Source: Nocardiopsis suaedae
Lineage (GTDB): Bacteria > Actinomycetota > Actinomycetes > Streptosporangiales > Streptosporangiaceae
DNA: 64,000 bases
Reading direction: 5' to 3'
Assembly: GCF_027706745.1 (NCBI RefSeq)
Contig: NZ_JAQFWP010000005.1
Span: 1 to 64,000 of the forward strand
The position numbers and the translations under genes were made by a program. This document shows positions 63,778-64,000 of the stretch, piece by piece; position 1 is the stretch's first letter; each line of letters starts with the position of its first letter. The notes beneath the pieces were generated by a model, which saw nothing but the letters and a program-made list of their open reading frames with translations, made no database searches and was not told the DNA's origin.

Positions 63778-64000
63778 TCAGAGGAAGGTGCGCCCCTCAC
63801 CGCGGTAGGTCGGCACGCTCTCGGCCACCCGGGGGTCGGAGCCGTCCAGGCCCTCGATGAGGTGCAGTTCGTCGAAGCGCTCGCACATCTCGCCCGCCTT
63901 GGCGTGCCGCATCCACACCCGGTCGCCGACCTCCAGCCCGTCGGCGGCGGGCCCCAGAAGCGGGGTCTGCACCTCCCCGGCGCCCTCGGTGGGGCTGTAG
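63778..64000 (-). CDS. Amino acid deaminase/aldolase, alanine-racemase-like (C-terminal end)
   Basis: The 3' 73 codons of a gene that runs off the window. The readable part starts YSPTEGAGEVQTPLLGPAADG and ends RFDELHLIEGLDGSDPRVAESVPTYRGEGRTFL. This is the C-terminus of alanine racemase-like, D-threonine-aldolase-type PLP proteins, with the motif GDRVWMRHAKAGEMCERF. Frame continues to position 64000. The PLP lysine lies outside the window. Confidence 0.7.
   Translation of the reverse strand, partial: YSPTEGAGEVQTPLLGPAADGLEVGDRVWMRHAKAGEMCERFDELHLIEGLDGSDPRVAESVPTYRGEGRTFL

Overview
The window is chromosomal DNA from a very GC-rich actinomycete. Coding regions show the extreme third-position GC bias of this group, and GTG and TTG starts and four-base ATGA/GTGA gene overlaps are common. 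The gene content also points there: a SigR/RsrA redox switch, a DasR regulator, a WhiB-like protein, an actinobacterial 2-oxoglutarate dehydrogenase fused to an E2 domain, XRE/DUF397 pairs, and anti-sigma ATPases with SigB/SigF-type sigma factors. A member of the Nocardiopsaceae or Streptosporangiales seems most likely, but this is inference. From memory, the order hisN, aroA-rsgA, sigR-rsrA, HD-domain genes, dasR, sensor kinase, wblE, diacylglycerol kinase, sigma/anti-sigma pair, amino acid ABC transporter, malic enzyme, 2-oxoglutarate dehydrogenase resembles the core chromosome of Streptomyces.

Layout. 1-3.7 kb: end of an initiator tRNA, then a MacAB-like export operon. 3.7-15 kb: a lipoprotein, hisN, a TetR regulator, a HAD phosphatase, aroA-rsgA, OsmC, an ArsR-like regulator, two secreted proteins, and small enzymes. 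14.6-20 kb is more accessory: a coiled-coil protein with 21-bp repeats, a MITE, a DrrAB-like ABC exporter, and an XRE/DUF397 module with two small divergent genes. 20-22.7 kb: YedK and a TPP riboswitch with thiC. 24.9-29.6 kb: sigR-rsrA with its own SigR-type promoter, a 28-residue Trp-rich micropeptide gene, and two membrane HD-domain proteins. 29.6-38.9 kb: a TPP enzyme, dasR with a dre site, a PdtaS-like kinase, wblE, a diacylglycerol kinase, and a sigma factor with its anti-sigma kinase. 39-43.3 kb: a polar amino acid ABC transporter and malic enzyme. 43.4-48.8 kb is again accessory: XRE/DUF397/ATPase, a quinone oxidoreductase, HicBA, and PadR/DUF4097. 49-53 kb: 2-oxoglutarate dehydrogenase and DUF6104. 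53.3-64 kb: PPOX, BlaI-like, aminotransferase, methyltransferase, paired M16 peptidases, a Ser/Thr kinase behind a 7-codon leader ORF, an unusual tRNA, Bcp peroxiredoxin, a CDP-alcohol phosphatidyltransferase, DUF3618, and the end of an alanine-racemase-like gene.

The strongest non-coding signal is a family of five 64-bp intergenic palindromes with a shared TGATCTCG end. They lie at 3450 (split by a 204-bp insertion with 7-bp flanking repeats), 34524, 38927, 55737 and 61024. Other notable signals are a 158-bp MITE with CTAG target duplication that abuts a stop codon, a conserved longer SigR isoform, a dre operator between dasR and a kinase, a perfect 22-bp palindrome in the wblE leader, a perfect 42-bp palindrome at 63632, and a tRNA with a UAG (Leu) anticodon but no long variable arm. 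Motif reading was by eye; no database search was run.
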